Below, in pieces: positions 7,659 through 14,789 of a stretch of 14,789 nucleotides of DNA (the stretch's first letter is position 1; each line of letters opens with the position of its first letter). The translations under genes and the position numbers were made by a program. The notes beneath the pieces were generated by a model, which had not been told where the DNA came from, made no database searches, and saw only the letters and a list, made by a program, of their open reading frames with translations. The stretch comes from JAQBDA01 sp041301185. GTDB taxonomy: Bacteria > Chloroflexota > Anaerolineae > Anaerolineales > UBA4823. The stretch lies in NCBI GenBank assembly GCA_041301185.1, contig JBFYSV010000319.1:1-14789 (forward strand), in the 5' to 3' direction.

Positions 7659-7686
7659 TCGATTTGCAAGTACGCTCGTAAAAAAG

Positions 7687-7720
7687 AAGAGCCGGAAACC
7701 ACATCTCTCCGGCTCTTTTT
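7687..7720. terminator. bidirectional intrinsic terminator between convergent apgM and DUF1461 gene
   Basis: AAGAGCCGGA (7687-7696) pairs perfectly with TCCGGCTCTT (7708-7717), a 10-bp stem with an 11-base loop. On the plus strand it runs into five T (7716-7720) and then ATT. On the minus strand the A-rich stretch at 7680-7685 gives a U-tract. It therefore ends apgM from the left and the minus-strand operon from the right, 28 bases past the apgM stop. Confidence 0.92.
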
Positions 7721-7728
7721 ATTGCGTG

Positions 7729-8433
7729 CTACTTATGTTTCCGGAAAACCAATCCGAGAACCAGCCCTGCACCACCGGCGAGAAGTCCCACTGCCAGGAA
7801 AGTATCCCGCCAGAATCGCTCTGGGAACAAGCGGATCAGCGTATCCGAGAATAGAAAAGTCCAGGTACCCGATTCAAAGAAAACATTGTGGAATGCAACG
7901 AAAATCAATCCAAAGGCGAATAACACAAACAGCAATATTGCTACCAGCAGCCCTACTGTCAACCAACCTCCCCGTCCCATGCCGCCCAAGTACAGTGCCC
8001 ACCAGCCGCCAAATTTCGCCCAAATTCCTAATCCCACCAGGCCCATCAGGCTGATATACCAAACCACCAAAGCTGTCTGGACAACAGCTTTGACATCCAG
8101 CATGTGCTGTAACTCTCGGTCGTTGTACAGCCGCGTACAATCGTCCATGAACTGGCATGATTCAGGTGGTGTCAATTGATTTTCCGGGAATCTGAGATCC
8201 CCTAAAAATTCTATCCCTTCATCATTGAGCAAGTAATCCACGGCTATATTAGCCCAATACAACCTGTCTTCCTTTGCAAAACCAAAACGGTCCGGAGGGA
8301 ATCCTGGGGTATTGTATTCAAAAATAAGAAATGCCGGGGTCAATAGAATTCGCACCGCTGTCAGCACTAAAGCTACAGGCATCAGTAACGTAACCAACAG
8401 AGAGAGAAACCTGGACGCTGTTGTTGATTTCAT
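7729..8433 (-). CDS. DUF1461 (TIGR01906-like) integral membrane protein
   Basis: A 234-residue membrane protein with four or five predicted spans: roughly residues 9-33, 117-140, 156-184 (long and very hydrophobic) and 212-229, with a more polar loop at about 38-112. The loop includes YNTPGFPPDRFGF (40-52), an AVDYLLNDE segment, and RELQHMLDVKAVVQ just before the second span. The late motif FVAFHNVFFESGTWTF followed by LIRLFPERFWRD is the clearest family marker. These features agree with TIGR01906/DUF1461, whose function is unknown. The loop has two Cys close together (PESCQFMDDC), which could form a disulfide if it faces outward. The start overlaps the stop of the preceding MFS/spermidine-synthase-like gene by four bases (ATGA on the minus strand, 8430-8433), so the two are translationally coupled. 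Family call is good, function not known. Confidence 0.82.
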   Translation of the reverse strand: MKSTTASRFLSLLVTLLMPVALVLTAVRILLTPAFLIFEYNTPGFPPDRFGFAKEDRLYWANIAVDYLLNDEGIEFLGDLRFPENQLTPPESCQFMDDCTRLYNDRELQHMLDVKAVVQTALVVWYISLMGLVGLGIWAKFGGWWALYLGGMGRGGWLTVGLLVAILLFVLFAFGLIFVAFHNVFFESGTWTFLFSDTLIRLFPERFWRDTFLAVGLLAGGAGLVLGLVFRKHK

Positions 8434-9986
8434 CGTAGGGTCTCCATATCCCCAAACAACACATAGTTCAGAACCATACTATTGGTAATCCACTCAATCG
8501 GGGCACGGTCATCTGTGTAGACAATCCCTGAATCGACTACCGGTTGCTGGTTCTGGACAATCAGCTCTAGTGCTTCCACTAAAAGGGGGTGAGAGTCGGG
8601 TCGTGTGTATAAGTAAATCAGGTTCTGGTATAGATTCTCAATACGGGTCGGCTGGTTTGTTGCGTAAATGATTGAATTGAAGGTATTCGGTACATCCATG
8701 ATATAAACTGACGGGAATATGCTCATGAGCGTTCCCGCCAGACCATCGATTAATCGCCGGTCGTTAGGTGAGCGACCAACATTAATAACCACTACACCAT
8801 CACTCGTCAGGTGATCACGGACAATCTCGAAAAATTCTTTTGTTGTCAGGTGCCAGGGAATATAAGGCGGTCGATACGCATCGATTCCGATGATATTGTA
8901 CTTGCGCTCGCTGGTCTGAATGCCCCAGCGCCCATCCATCGCGATCGCATTCAGATTCGGTTGGGTCATTCCAAAATATTCTCTTCCAACCCGGATAATT
9001 TCAGGATCAATCTCGAAACCATCGATAAGAATAGGCCCAAAAACCTCTGTTGCTTGCCTGGCAGAAGTACCGGCAGCAAGCCCGATAATCGCCATGCTCT
9101 TGACATTCTCAGGCGCATACTCCGGGGAGTTAAAAAACGGAGCTGCCAGGAACTGCTTCCACGGTCCCTCAAAATCGATCTCAACCGGGTGCCAGTATGA
9201 ATGAATACCCTGACCTTCATTCAAACGCAACATACGGTATCCATCAATCTCTAGAACCTGGATGTAGTTATATGCAGATTCGGTCTCGTAAATCTGCCCG
9301 CTGGTACTCTTAATCGTCCCGCTCGCCAGCAGGACAGCAAGCAATATCAGGATAATTGGCATCCATATCCACGGGATCACGCATTTCCAGCCACAACTAA
9401 GCCAGAGCCCACCCAGAGCAACCAGAATCAGGGACATGCTAAAAACAATAAATGTAAGAGTTGTTCCAAGCAACGGGATCAAAACCAGCACAGGTAAGAA
9501 GGTTCCTATGAACGATCCCATTGTTGAAGTTGCATAGATATTCCCAGAAACGCTGCCCGCCTGTTCTGGCTTTGTAATAGCCAGGCGGATTGCATAAGGT
9601 GAAATCATACCTAACAATGTCACTGGTATGAAGAACAGGATCAAAACAGCAGTAAATGAACCAAACAATATGCCGACTTGTAGCAGATCAAAAGCATCCG
9701 CAGCAAAGCGCAACACCGGTCGAGAGAAAAGCGGCACCAAACCCGCGGTGAAAGCGCCGATGACAAGCAGTATATACATGCTCTTATGAGTTGGGTGTTT
9801 ATCCGCCCACCACCCGCCAATAAAATATCCTGCAGTCAAGTAGATAAGGATCAACCCAATGATGCTTGCCCAAACCAGATTGCTGGTACCAAACACGCTA
9901 CCCAGCAGCCTGGAGGCAGTGAGCTCAATCCCCAGTGTCGTTAATCCTGAGAAGAATACCGTAAAATATAGATAGCCTTTCATCAT
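8430..9986 (-). CDS. fused MFS-like membrane domain and spermidine-synthase-like domain
   Basis: A 518-residue fusion. Residues 1-222 are hydrophobic with about seven spans (near 5-25, 36-58, 69-87, 105-130, 153-175, 177-196 and 203-222). They include ELTASRLLGSVFGTSNLVWA (21-40) and the YATSTMGSFIGTFLPV stretch, both usual in these fusions. Residues 235-518 form a Rossmann-type aminopropyltransferase/methyltransferase-like domain: AIIGLAAGTSARQ (299-311), acidic strand end FEIDP (324-328), MDGR with Asp351, GIDAYRPP (367-374), HLTTKEFFEIV (379-389) and TDDRAPIEW (491-499). True spermidine synthases have a GGGDG-type loop and a catalytic Asp in a DSSDP-like motif. Here these read GLAAGT and IDAYRPP, so polyamine synthesis is unlikely and the substrate is open. 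It is first in a two-gene operon with the DUF1461 protein. The start has an ATG pair (9981-9986) with no close Shine-Dalgarno sequence. Confidence 0.85.
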   Translation of the reverse strand: MMKGYLYFTVFFSGLTTLGIELTASRLLGSVFGTSNLVWASIIGLILIYLTAGYFIGGWWADKHPTHKSMYILLVIGAFTAGLVPLFSRPVLRFAADAFDLLQVGILFGSFTAVLILFFIPVTLLGMISPYAIRLAITKPEQAGSVSGNIYATSTMGSFIGTFLPVLVLIPLLGTTLTFIVFSMSLILVALGGLWLSCGWKCVIPWIWMPIILILLAVLLASGTIKSTSGQIYETESAYNYIQVLEIDGYRMLRLNEGQGIHSYWHPVEIDFEGPWKQFLAAPFFNSPEYAPENVKSMAIIGLAAGTSARQATEVFGPILIDGFEIDPEIIRVGREYFGMTQPNLNAIAMDGRWGIQTSERKYNIIGIDAYRPPYIPWHLTTKEFFEIVRDHLTSDGVVVINVGRSPNDRRLIDGLAGTLMSIFPSVYIMDVPNTFNSIIYATNQPTRIENLYQNLIYLYTRPDSHPLLVEALELIVQNQQPVVDSGIVYTDDRAPIEWITNSMVLNYVLFGDMETLR

Positions 9987-10058
9987 CCCAATAAATTTGT
10001 ACCCTTCTCAAAAATTTCTATATCAGCACATCCTCTGGAGAGCCAATCAACCGATGGG

Positions 10059-10067
10059 ATTATATCA
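10059..10067 (-). promoter_or_regulatory. predicted extended -10 promoter of the MFS fusion operon
   Basis: The minus strand reads TGATATAAT, a perfect TATAAT (plus 10059-10064) with the TGN extension. No convincing -35 is seen at 16-18 bases; the best is AAGCTG. The expected transcript start is near 10052, giving a leader of about 65 bases. It diverges from the alaS promoter. Confidence 0.5.
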
Positions 10068-10108
10068 AACGTAGTCTACTTCAGCTTGAACAATCGCCCA
10101 TGTTACAA

Positions 10109-10137
10109 TTGCTGAAACAGCGTGCATTGCGTATAAT
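10109..10137 (+). promoter_or_regulatory. predicted alaS promoter
   Basis: TTGCTG (10109-10114) and a perfect TATAAT (10132-10137) are spaced by 17 bases. The expected start is near 10144, leaving a leader of about 53 bases. The pentamer ATTGC occurs three times across the promoter (10108, 10126, 10136), with starts 18 and 10 bases apart. Confidence 0.7.
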
Positions 10138-10157
10138 TGCCCGAATAAATGCCTGCA

Positions 10158-10171
10158 AGAAAATATTTTCT
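10158..10171. promoter_or_regulatory. perfect 14-base palindrome in the alaS leader, possible operator
   Basis: AGAAAATATTTTCT is its own reverse complement. It lies about 14 bases downstream of the predicted transcript start and 16 bases before the AGGAG ribosome binding site. E. coli AlaRS is known to repress its own gene through a palindromic DNA site near the start of transcription, so an operator role is conceivable here. The sequence is AT-only except for two bases, so chance is a real alternative. Confidence 0.35.
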
Positions 10172-10196
10172 AGATTCTTAGCTTTCAGGAGTCCCC

Positions 10197-12932
10197 ATGA
10201 ATAGCAAGTACACTGGCGCAAAAATCCGCCAGGATTTTATCGATTTTTTTGTTGAACAACGCCATTCGTTTGTCCCATCCTCACCTTTAGTTCCCGGGGG
10301 TGACTCCACCCTCCTGTTCACAAATGCAGGTATGGTTCAATTCAAAGATATCTTCCTTGGACTGGATAAAAGACCATATACTCGGGCTGCTAATTCGCAG
10401 AAATGTATGCGTGTGGCTGGAAAACACAACGATCTAGATGACGTGGGGCGTGATAACACCCACCACACCTTCTTTGAGATGCTGGGCAATTGGTCGTTTG
10501 GTGATTACTACAAAAAGGAGGCAATCACCTGGGCATGGCAGCTATTAACAGAAGTTTGGGATTTATCTAAAGATCGCATGTGGGCTACCTGTTTCCGGGA
10601 TGAACTCGGTGATATCCCCCAGGATGACGAGGCAGCCGATGAATGGCGCAAACAACCAGGTATGCTGCCAGATCATGTGTTGTACTTCGGGCGAAAAGAC
10701 AATTTTTGGGAAATGGCTGAAACCGGTCCTTGTGGTCCGTGCAGCGAGATTCACTATGACCGTGGACCAGAATACTGCAACAAACAGGGTGAAGCAGGCC
10801 ATATCTGCATGGTCAACGGGGATTGCACCCGATTCCTCGAGCTTTGGAATCTCGTTTTCATCCAATATAACCGGTTAAGTCCTATCGAGCTTGAACCGCT
10901 GCCAGCCAAACATGTAGATACCGGTATGGGATTAGAGCGGATAGTTTCAGTGTTGCAGGATGTCGATTCCAATTACAAAACTGATCTGCTCAGTCCAATG
11001 CTGGATGCCGTCCAGCGCCTGACCGGGCATACCAACCAGGAGAGAGAGGCCAACCTCACCCCTTATCGCGTAATCGCAGATCACTCGCGGGCTGCAGCTT
11101 TCCTTATCGCGGACGGCGTTGTACCTGGCAATATTGGGCGAAATTACATAGCCCGCATGATCATCCGCAGGGCAGCTCGTTTTGGTAAAAAGATCGGTTT
11201 GAACGAGCCTTTCCTGGCACACGTAGCCCAGGCTGTCATCGATAATTACAGCGAGTTTTATCCCGAGCTGCGCCGAAACCAGGCTACAATCCTGGACAAC
11301 CTGACCAGAGAAGAACAACGTTTCCAGCGCACGGTTGAAGCCGGGGTGGCTAAGCTGGAAAACTTGCTCACCAGGCTGAAAACAACCGGAAAATATTCTC
11401 TTCCCGGTGAGCAGGCGTTTGATCTATACGCAACCTACGGATTGCCGGTGGAAATCACACGAGATATTGCCAGAGAGATGGATCTTGATGTTGATGAGAG
11501 AGGATTTCGCGCCGCGATGGAGGAGCACCGCCTGGCTTCTGGCGCTGGAGAGGCGTTCGGGGTGATGGGTGGCGAACAGACCGATATCTACCGCTCTGTA
11601 ATGGATGAGCTGGAACAAAAAGGAGAGCTACCCACCCAAGGTGTAGAATACGACCCCTACTCAAGGCTAGAAGTAAAAGGTCGGATATTATCCATATTGC
11701 GGAATGGTCAGCCTGTCGCTAGCGCTGAGGTGGGTGATGAGATCGAGGTGATCTTGCCAGAGACCTGCTTCTATGTTGAATCTGGTGGGCAGGTGTCAGA
11801 TACCGGTGTGATCCGCTCAGCCAACACACCAATATGGGAGATGTCAGTTGAGAACACCCGTAAACCAGCTGCCGGGGTGATCATTCATATTGGGAAAGTT
11901 AGTATTGGTTCGCCAAGAACCGGTGATCTTGCCATCGCCAGGGTAGATGGGCAACGCCGGCAAGACATCATGCGCAACCATACTGCAACCCACCTTCTGC
12001 ACCGTGAATTACGGACAGTTCTGGGTGAGCACGCCCGGCAGGCAGGTTCTTTGGTAGCACCCGATCGCCTGCGCTTCGACTTCACTCACCCGGATGCCCT
12101 CACTCCTCAACAGCTTGAACAGATCGAAGCCGGAGTTAACCAAAAGATTTTTGGTGATTACAATCTCCAGATTGCATATAAACCATTGCAACAGGCTATC
12201 ACCGAAGGTGCTATCGCCCTATTTGGTGAAAAATATGCTGAAACGGTTCGTAATATCACTATCGGTGATCCCGATCCATTCTCAAACGAGCTGTGCGGCG
12301 GAACCCACGTCGAGTCTACCGGGGATATCGGTGTTTTCATAATCACCAGCGAGGGCAGTACCGCGGCCGGCATCCGCCGTATCGAAGCTGTTACCGGACG
12401 AGGCGCATATGAGCTGATCCAGCGCCGTTTTAGTGCCCTCAGGCAGACGGCTTCTGTGCTTACTTCAGCCTTAGATGATGTTCCTGTCAAAGCAGAAAAC
12501 CTGCAAAACGAACTGGCAGCTTCTCGAAAGCAGATTATGACTCTCCGCAGAGAGCTGGCGAAAAATGATTTTATGCGTAAACTGGAGACAACCCCGGTAA
12601 TTCGTGATATCCCTGTCCTGACAGCACTGTTGCCCGATACTGACGCGGACACCCTCAGATTGATGGCTGATCAATTCAAGCAGAGATACCCAAACGGAGT
12701 TACGGTACTTGCATCTGTCTTTGCTGAAAGGCCGGTAATAATCGCTTCTGTTTCAGAAAATTTGCTGTCCAGAGGCATCAACGCGGTTGACCTGGTTCGC
12801 TTTGTGGCGGCACCGATAGGAGGCAGCGGTGGCGGGAAGCCAACTTTGGCTCAAGCTGGCGGAAAAGATTCCAGCAAGCTAAACGAGGCTCTGCGTAAAG
12901 CCCAGGAGTGGGTAAATCAAAATCTCAAGTAA
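10197..12932 (+). CDS. alaS: alanyl-tRNA synthetase
   Basis: AlaRS attaches alanine to tRNA-Ala and hydrolyses Ser- and Gly-tRNA-Ala mistakes. All regions of the family are present in 911 residues. The class II catalytic core includes FTNAGMVQFKDIFLG (41-55), the RDNTHHTFFEMLGNWSFGDY segment (85-104), TGPCGPCSEIHYDRG (176-190) and DTGMGLERI (241-249). The tRNA-recognition region carries NYIARMIIRRAARFG (316-330). The editing domain has zinc ligands in HTATH (His595, His599) and CGGTH (Cys700, His704). A coiled-coil linker (about 765-795) leads to the DHHA1/C-Ala domain with GGSGGGKPTLAQAGG (875-889). Cys194, Cys204 and Cys210 form a small Cys-rich insertion before RFLELWNLVF. The ATG is fixed by AGGAG (10187-10191) with a five-base spacer. 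It has its own promoter, no T-box is visible, and no terminator follows it. Confidence 0.98.
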   Translation: MNSKYTGAKIRQDFIDFFVEQRHSFVPSSPLVPGGDSTLLFTNAGMVQFKDIFLGLDKRPYTRAANSQKCMRVAGKHNDLDDVGRDNTHHTFFEMLGNWSFGDYYKKEAITWAWQLLTEVWDLSKDRMWATCFRDELGDIPQDDEAADEWRKQPGMLPDHVLYFGRKDNFWEMAETGPCGPCSEIHYDRGPEYCNKQGEAGHICMVNGDCTRFLELWNLVFIQYNRLSPIELEPLPAKHVDTGMGLERIVSVLQDVDSNYKTDLLSPMLDAVQRLTGHTNQEREANLTPYRVIADHSRAAAFLIADGVVPGNIGRNYIARMIIRRAARFGKKIGLNEPFLAHVAQAVIDNYSEFYPELRRNQATILDNLTREEQRFQRTVEAGVAKLENLLTRLKTTGKYSLPGEQAFDLYATYGLPVEITRDIAREMDLDVDERGFRAAMEEHRLASGAGEAFGVMGGEQTDIYRSVMDELEQKGELPTQGVEYDPYSRLEVKGRILSILRNGQPVASAEVGDEIEVILPETCFYVESGGQVSDTGVIRSANTPIWEMSVENTRKPAAGVIIHIGKVSIGSPRTGDLAIARVDGQRRQDIMRNHTATHLLHRELRTVLGEHARQAGSLVAPDRLRFDFTHPDALTPQQLEQIEAGVNQKIFGDYNLQIAYKPLQQAITEGAIALFGEKYAETVRNITIGDPDPFSNELCGGTHVESTGDIGVFIITSEGSTAAGIRRIEAVTGRGAYELIQRRFSALRQTASVLTSALDDVPVKAENLQNELAASRKQIMTLRRELAKNDFMRKLETTPVIRDIPVLTALLPDTDADTLRLMADQFKQRYPNGVTVLASVFAERPVIIASVSENLLSRGINAVDLVRFVAAPIGGSGGGKPTLAQAGGKDSSKLNEALRKAQEWVNQNLK

Positions 12933-12990
12933 TCCCGCCACATGGATTAATTGTATCCTAGTAGGAATTGAACAATTGCTACGGGTTTGA

Positions 12991-14789
12991 ATGCGGAAAA
13001 TCCGGTTTAATAATTCATCTGTACCCTTTGCCCTGCTCTTTTTGTGCCTGATAAGTTTTTGTTTACTTATCCCCTGGCTGGGATTTTTCTGGGACGACTG
13101 GCCGTCTATCTGGTATCTACAGGTATTCGGCTCATCCGGATTTAGTGATGTATTTGCGGTTGATCGACCCGTATTAGGCTATTTTTTTATGCTGACCACG
13201 CGCCTGCTGGGGACATCTATGGTCGGCTGGCAGCTGTTTGGTATCTTTACCCGCTGGTTATGCGTCCTGGCGTTCTGGTGGTTTCTTAAGGGGCTTTGGC
13301 CTACCTTTCCCAATCAGGTGGCTTGGACCGCTCTACTTTTCGCGGTGTATCCCGGGTTTAAACAACAATATATATCTGTTACATACAGCCATGTATGGAT
13401 TCTGGCGACGATTTTTTTCCTTTCACTCGCTACCATGGTCTGGGCATATCGCAAACCAAGGATATCCATACCTTTGACTATCTCATCGTGGATCCTTTCT
13501 GCTCTGGCTCTTTTCAGTGTGGAATACTTCTTTGGCCTGGAGATTATTCGCCCTTTCATATTGTGGATGTTGGTTTCAGAAGATTGTAAGACTCTGGGAT
13601 CTCGGTTAAAACACACCCTGATCAAATGGTCACCTTACGTCGTAATCTCTGGGATCTTCCTGTTTTGGAGATTGGTGCTCTATCAAACAGAGCGTGGAAA
13701 TGTACAACTTTTCGAAAAAATGCTCATCCGGCCGGTCCCAACAATTATCGATTTCCTTGAAACTGCCGGCATTGACATAATTAATTCTGGTATTGTTGCA
13801 TGGATCCAGACCGCGGATTTCGCCCGGATGGCTAGCTATGGTATGGGACCAACAATCCTATATGTAATTGGTGTAATCGCTGCCACGGCTGCCGCGATTT
13901 CCTATCTATATAAGTTAAACTATATCCCCTCAGATACTGATTTCGCAATCAAGCAATCCAGGATTTGGCCAAAGCAAGCTATCTTTCTGGGAGGTGTTTC
14001 CCTAATATTTGGGGGTATTCCCTTCTGGGTGACAAATTTACCTATTGGCCTAGAATTTCCTTGGGATCGATTCACCCTGGCAATGATGTTTGGCTCCACC
14101 TTGCTCATCGCAGGTCTGGTCGATTGGTTAACCAGAACTCGTTTACAAAAAGTGCTGATATTTGGAGTATTAATTGGCCTGGCAAGCGGACTCCATATAC
14201 AATATGGGAACCTGTTCCGAAGGGAATGGAATGCCCAGTCGCAGTTCTTCTGGCAGCTATCCTGGAGAGCACCGGCCATTAAACCCAATACGCTGATTTT
14301 GACCGCTGAATTACCTTTTATATATTTTAGCGACAATTCTCTAACCGCCCCATTAAACTGGATCTACGCGCCGGATTTTTGGGATGGAGACATGCCTTAT
14401 TTATTATATGCAGCGGAAGCACGCCATGAAGTCTCGCTACCCAACTTAAAAGCCGATATCCCTGTCAGCCAACCGTATCGTGCCACTCAATTCGAAGGCA
14501 CCACCAACCAGGCTCTGGTATTGTTCTACACCCCACCAGGATGCTTGAAAATCGTCGATCCACAGACTGATAAACGCATGCCGCAAAAGCCGAATTACAT
14601 CTCAGACATGATGCCGCTCTCCCGGCCCGAGCTTATCCTGGCTGATCCGGACCATCCAGCTCGCCCACCACAGATAATATTTGGTGAGGAACCTCCTCGG
14701 GATTGGTGCTATTATTTTGAGAAAGCCGATCTGGCAAGACAGATCGGAGACTGGGAACAAGTTGCATCGCTGGCAGATCAAGCCATGCA
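12991..14789 (+). CDS. GT-C-like polytopic membrane protein, 3' end beyond window
   Basis: An uninterrupted frame of 599 codons runs from the ATG at 12991 to the window edge without a stop. A TGA at 12988-12990 directly precedes the ATG, so this is the earliest ATG; the ribosome binding site is weak. About ten or eleven hydrophobic spans fill residues 11-405 (for example 11-30, 80-98, 131-150, 160-195, 213-231, 284-305, 330-350, 363-378 and 387-405). After the first span comes FFWDDWPSIW with Asp35-Asp36, then VDRPVLGYFF (56-65). Acidic residues in the first external loop and an Arg-Pro soon after are typical of GT-C glycosyltransferases, which use lipid-linked sugars. Residues ~410-599 are soluble. 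The tail (FEKADLARQIGDWEQVASLA, 577-596) looks like the start of a TPR-type helical pair. No known family was recognised outright. No terminator separates it from alaS (58-base gap), so read-through is possible. Confidence 0.75.
   Translation, partial: MRKIRFNNSSVPFALLFLCLISFCLLIPWLGFFWDDWPSIWYLQVFGSSGFSDVFAVDRPVLGYFFMLTTRLLGTSMVGWQLFGIFTRWLCVLAFWWFLKGLWPTFPNQVAWTALLFAVYPGFKQQYISVTYSHVWILATIFFLSLATMVWAYRKPRISIPLTISSWILSALALFSVEYFFGLEIIRPFILWMLVSEDCKTLGSRLKHTLIKWSPYVVISGIFLFWRLVLYQTERGNVQLFEKMLIRPVPTIIDFLETAGIDIINSGIVAWIQTADFARMASYGMGPTILYVIGVIAATAAAISYLYKLNYIPSDTDFAIKQSRIWPKQAIFLGGVSLIFGGIPFWVTNLPIGLEFPWDRFTLAMMFGSTLLIAGLVDWLTRTRLQKVLIFGVLIGLASGLHIQYGNLFRREWNAQSQFFWQLSWRAPAIKPNTLILTAELPFIYFSDNSLTAPLNWIYAPDFWDGDMPYLLYAAEARHEVSLPNLKADIPVSQPYRATQFEGTTNQALVLFYTPPGCLKIVDPQTDKRMPQKPNYISDMMPLSRPELILADPDHPARPPQIIFGEEPPRDWCYYFEKADLARQIGDWEQVASLADQAM

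Noticed and set aside
9987..10020. AAATTT...AAATTT hairpin in the leader of the MFS fusion, enclosing a GAGAAGGG sequence
   Set aside because: Six A-T pairs around a 13-base loop are very weak, and the purine run is too far (15 bases) from the ATG for a clear Shine-Dalgarno role.
10138..10196. T-box or other riboswitch in the alaS leader
   Set aside because: The predicted leader is only about 53 bases, with no T-box core sequence, specifier loop or terminator/antiterminator pair.
12158..12652. 164-codon minus-strand frame inside alaS
   Set aside because: It is antisense to the AlaRS editing domain and linker, with low-complexity Ser/Arg-rich composition typical of shadow frames.
12933..12990. 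Terminator between alaS and the membrane protein
   Set aside because: Only a 4-bp TCCT/AGGA stem with no T-run is present; this is not enough for an intrinsic terminator.
13920..14336. Short frames on both strands (13238-13477, 13395-13589, 13965-14282 plus; 13314-13625, 13920-14336 minus) as genes
   Set aside because: All lie within the continuous 599-codon membrane-protein frame, which has coherent spans and motifs.
1..14789. CRISPR array, tRNA or rRNA gene, insertion sequence, phage or defence island
   Set aside because: No regularly spaced repeats, no cloverleaf or rRNA-like stretch, and no transposase, integrase, nuclease or toxin-type protein was recognised on either strand.

Overview
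The window looks like ordinary chromosomal DNA from a bacterium, most likely a member of the Chloroflexota (Anaerolineae-like). That guess rests on the gene mix: an F420-type luciferase-like oxidoreductase, a DUF3786-like protein, an archaeal-type cofactor-independent phosphoglycerate mutase, an MFS/spermidine-synthase-like fusion and a GT-C-like membrane protein. It was made from memory of protein families, not from a search. No tRNA, rRNA, CRISPR array, transposase, integrase or phage gene was seen, and coding density is very high: the longest gap between genes is about 210 bases.

Layout. (1) Positions 1-2534, plus strand: a tightly packed run of four genes, made up of the 3' end of an alpha/beta hydrolase, an LLM-class (F420-type) oxidoreductase, a DinB/DfsB-like four-helix protein and a DUF3786-like protein. 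Spacings are 32 bases, a 4-base ATGA overlap and 1 base, so this is very probably one operon whose promoter lies left of the window. (2) Positions 2518-5115, minus strand: mutS, convergent with that operon and overlapping its last gene by 17 bases. (3) Positions 5116-5248: a divergent promoter region serving mutS and a stand-alone ABC-transporter ATPase of the MalK/UgpC/MsmX type (5249-6349). (4) A hairpin at 6375-6408, then apgM (6450-7658), closed by a strong bidirectional terminator (7687-7720). (5) Positions 7729-9986, minus strand: a two-gene operon of an MFS/spermidine-synthase-like fusion followed by a DUF1461 (TIGR01906-like) membrane protein, coupled by a 4-base overlap. (6) Positions 9987-10196: a second divergent promoter region. 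(7) alaS (10197-12932). (8) A multi-spanning GT-C-like membrane protein starts at 12991 and runs off the right edge still open.

Housekeeping roles are clear for mutS (mismatch recognition), alaS (alanyl-tRNA charging) and apgM (lower glycolysis/gluconeogenesis). The ABC ATPase probably energises sugar importers encoded elsewhere. The first operon suggests small-molecule redox and detoxification, but its substrate cannot be read from sequence. Three sigma70-type promoters share a TTGC-type -35 box with a 17-base spacer. The mutS promoter is placed so that its transcript would begin at or next to the start codon.

I did not find a convincing new defence, mobile or RNA-guided system. The best leads are regulatory (a perfect 14-base palindrome in the alaS leader, a possible leaderless mutS mRNA) and enzymatic (a spermidine-synthase-like domain whose motifs argue against polyamine synthesis, and a GT-C-like protein with a soluble, possibly TPR-bearing tail).
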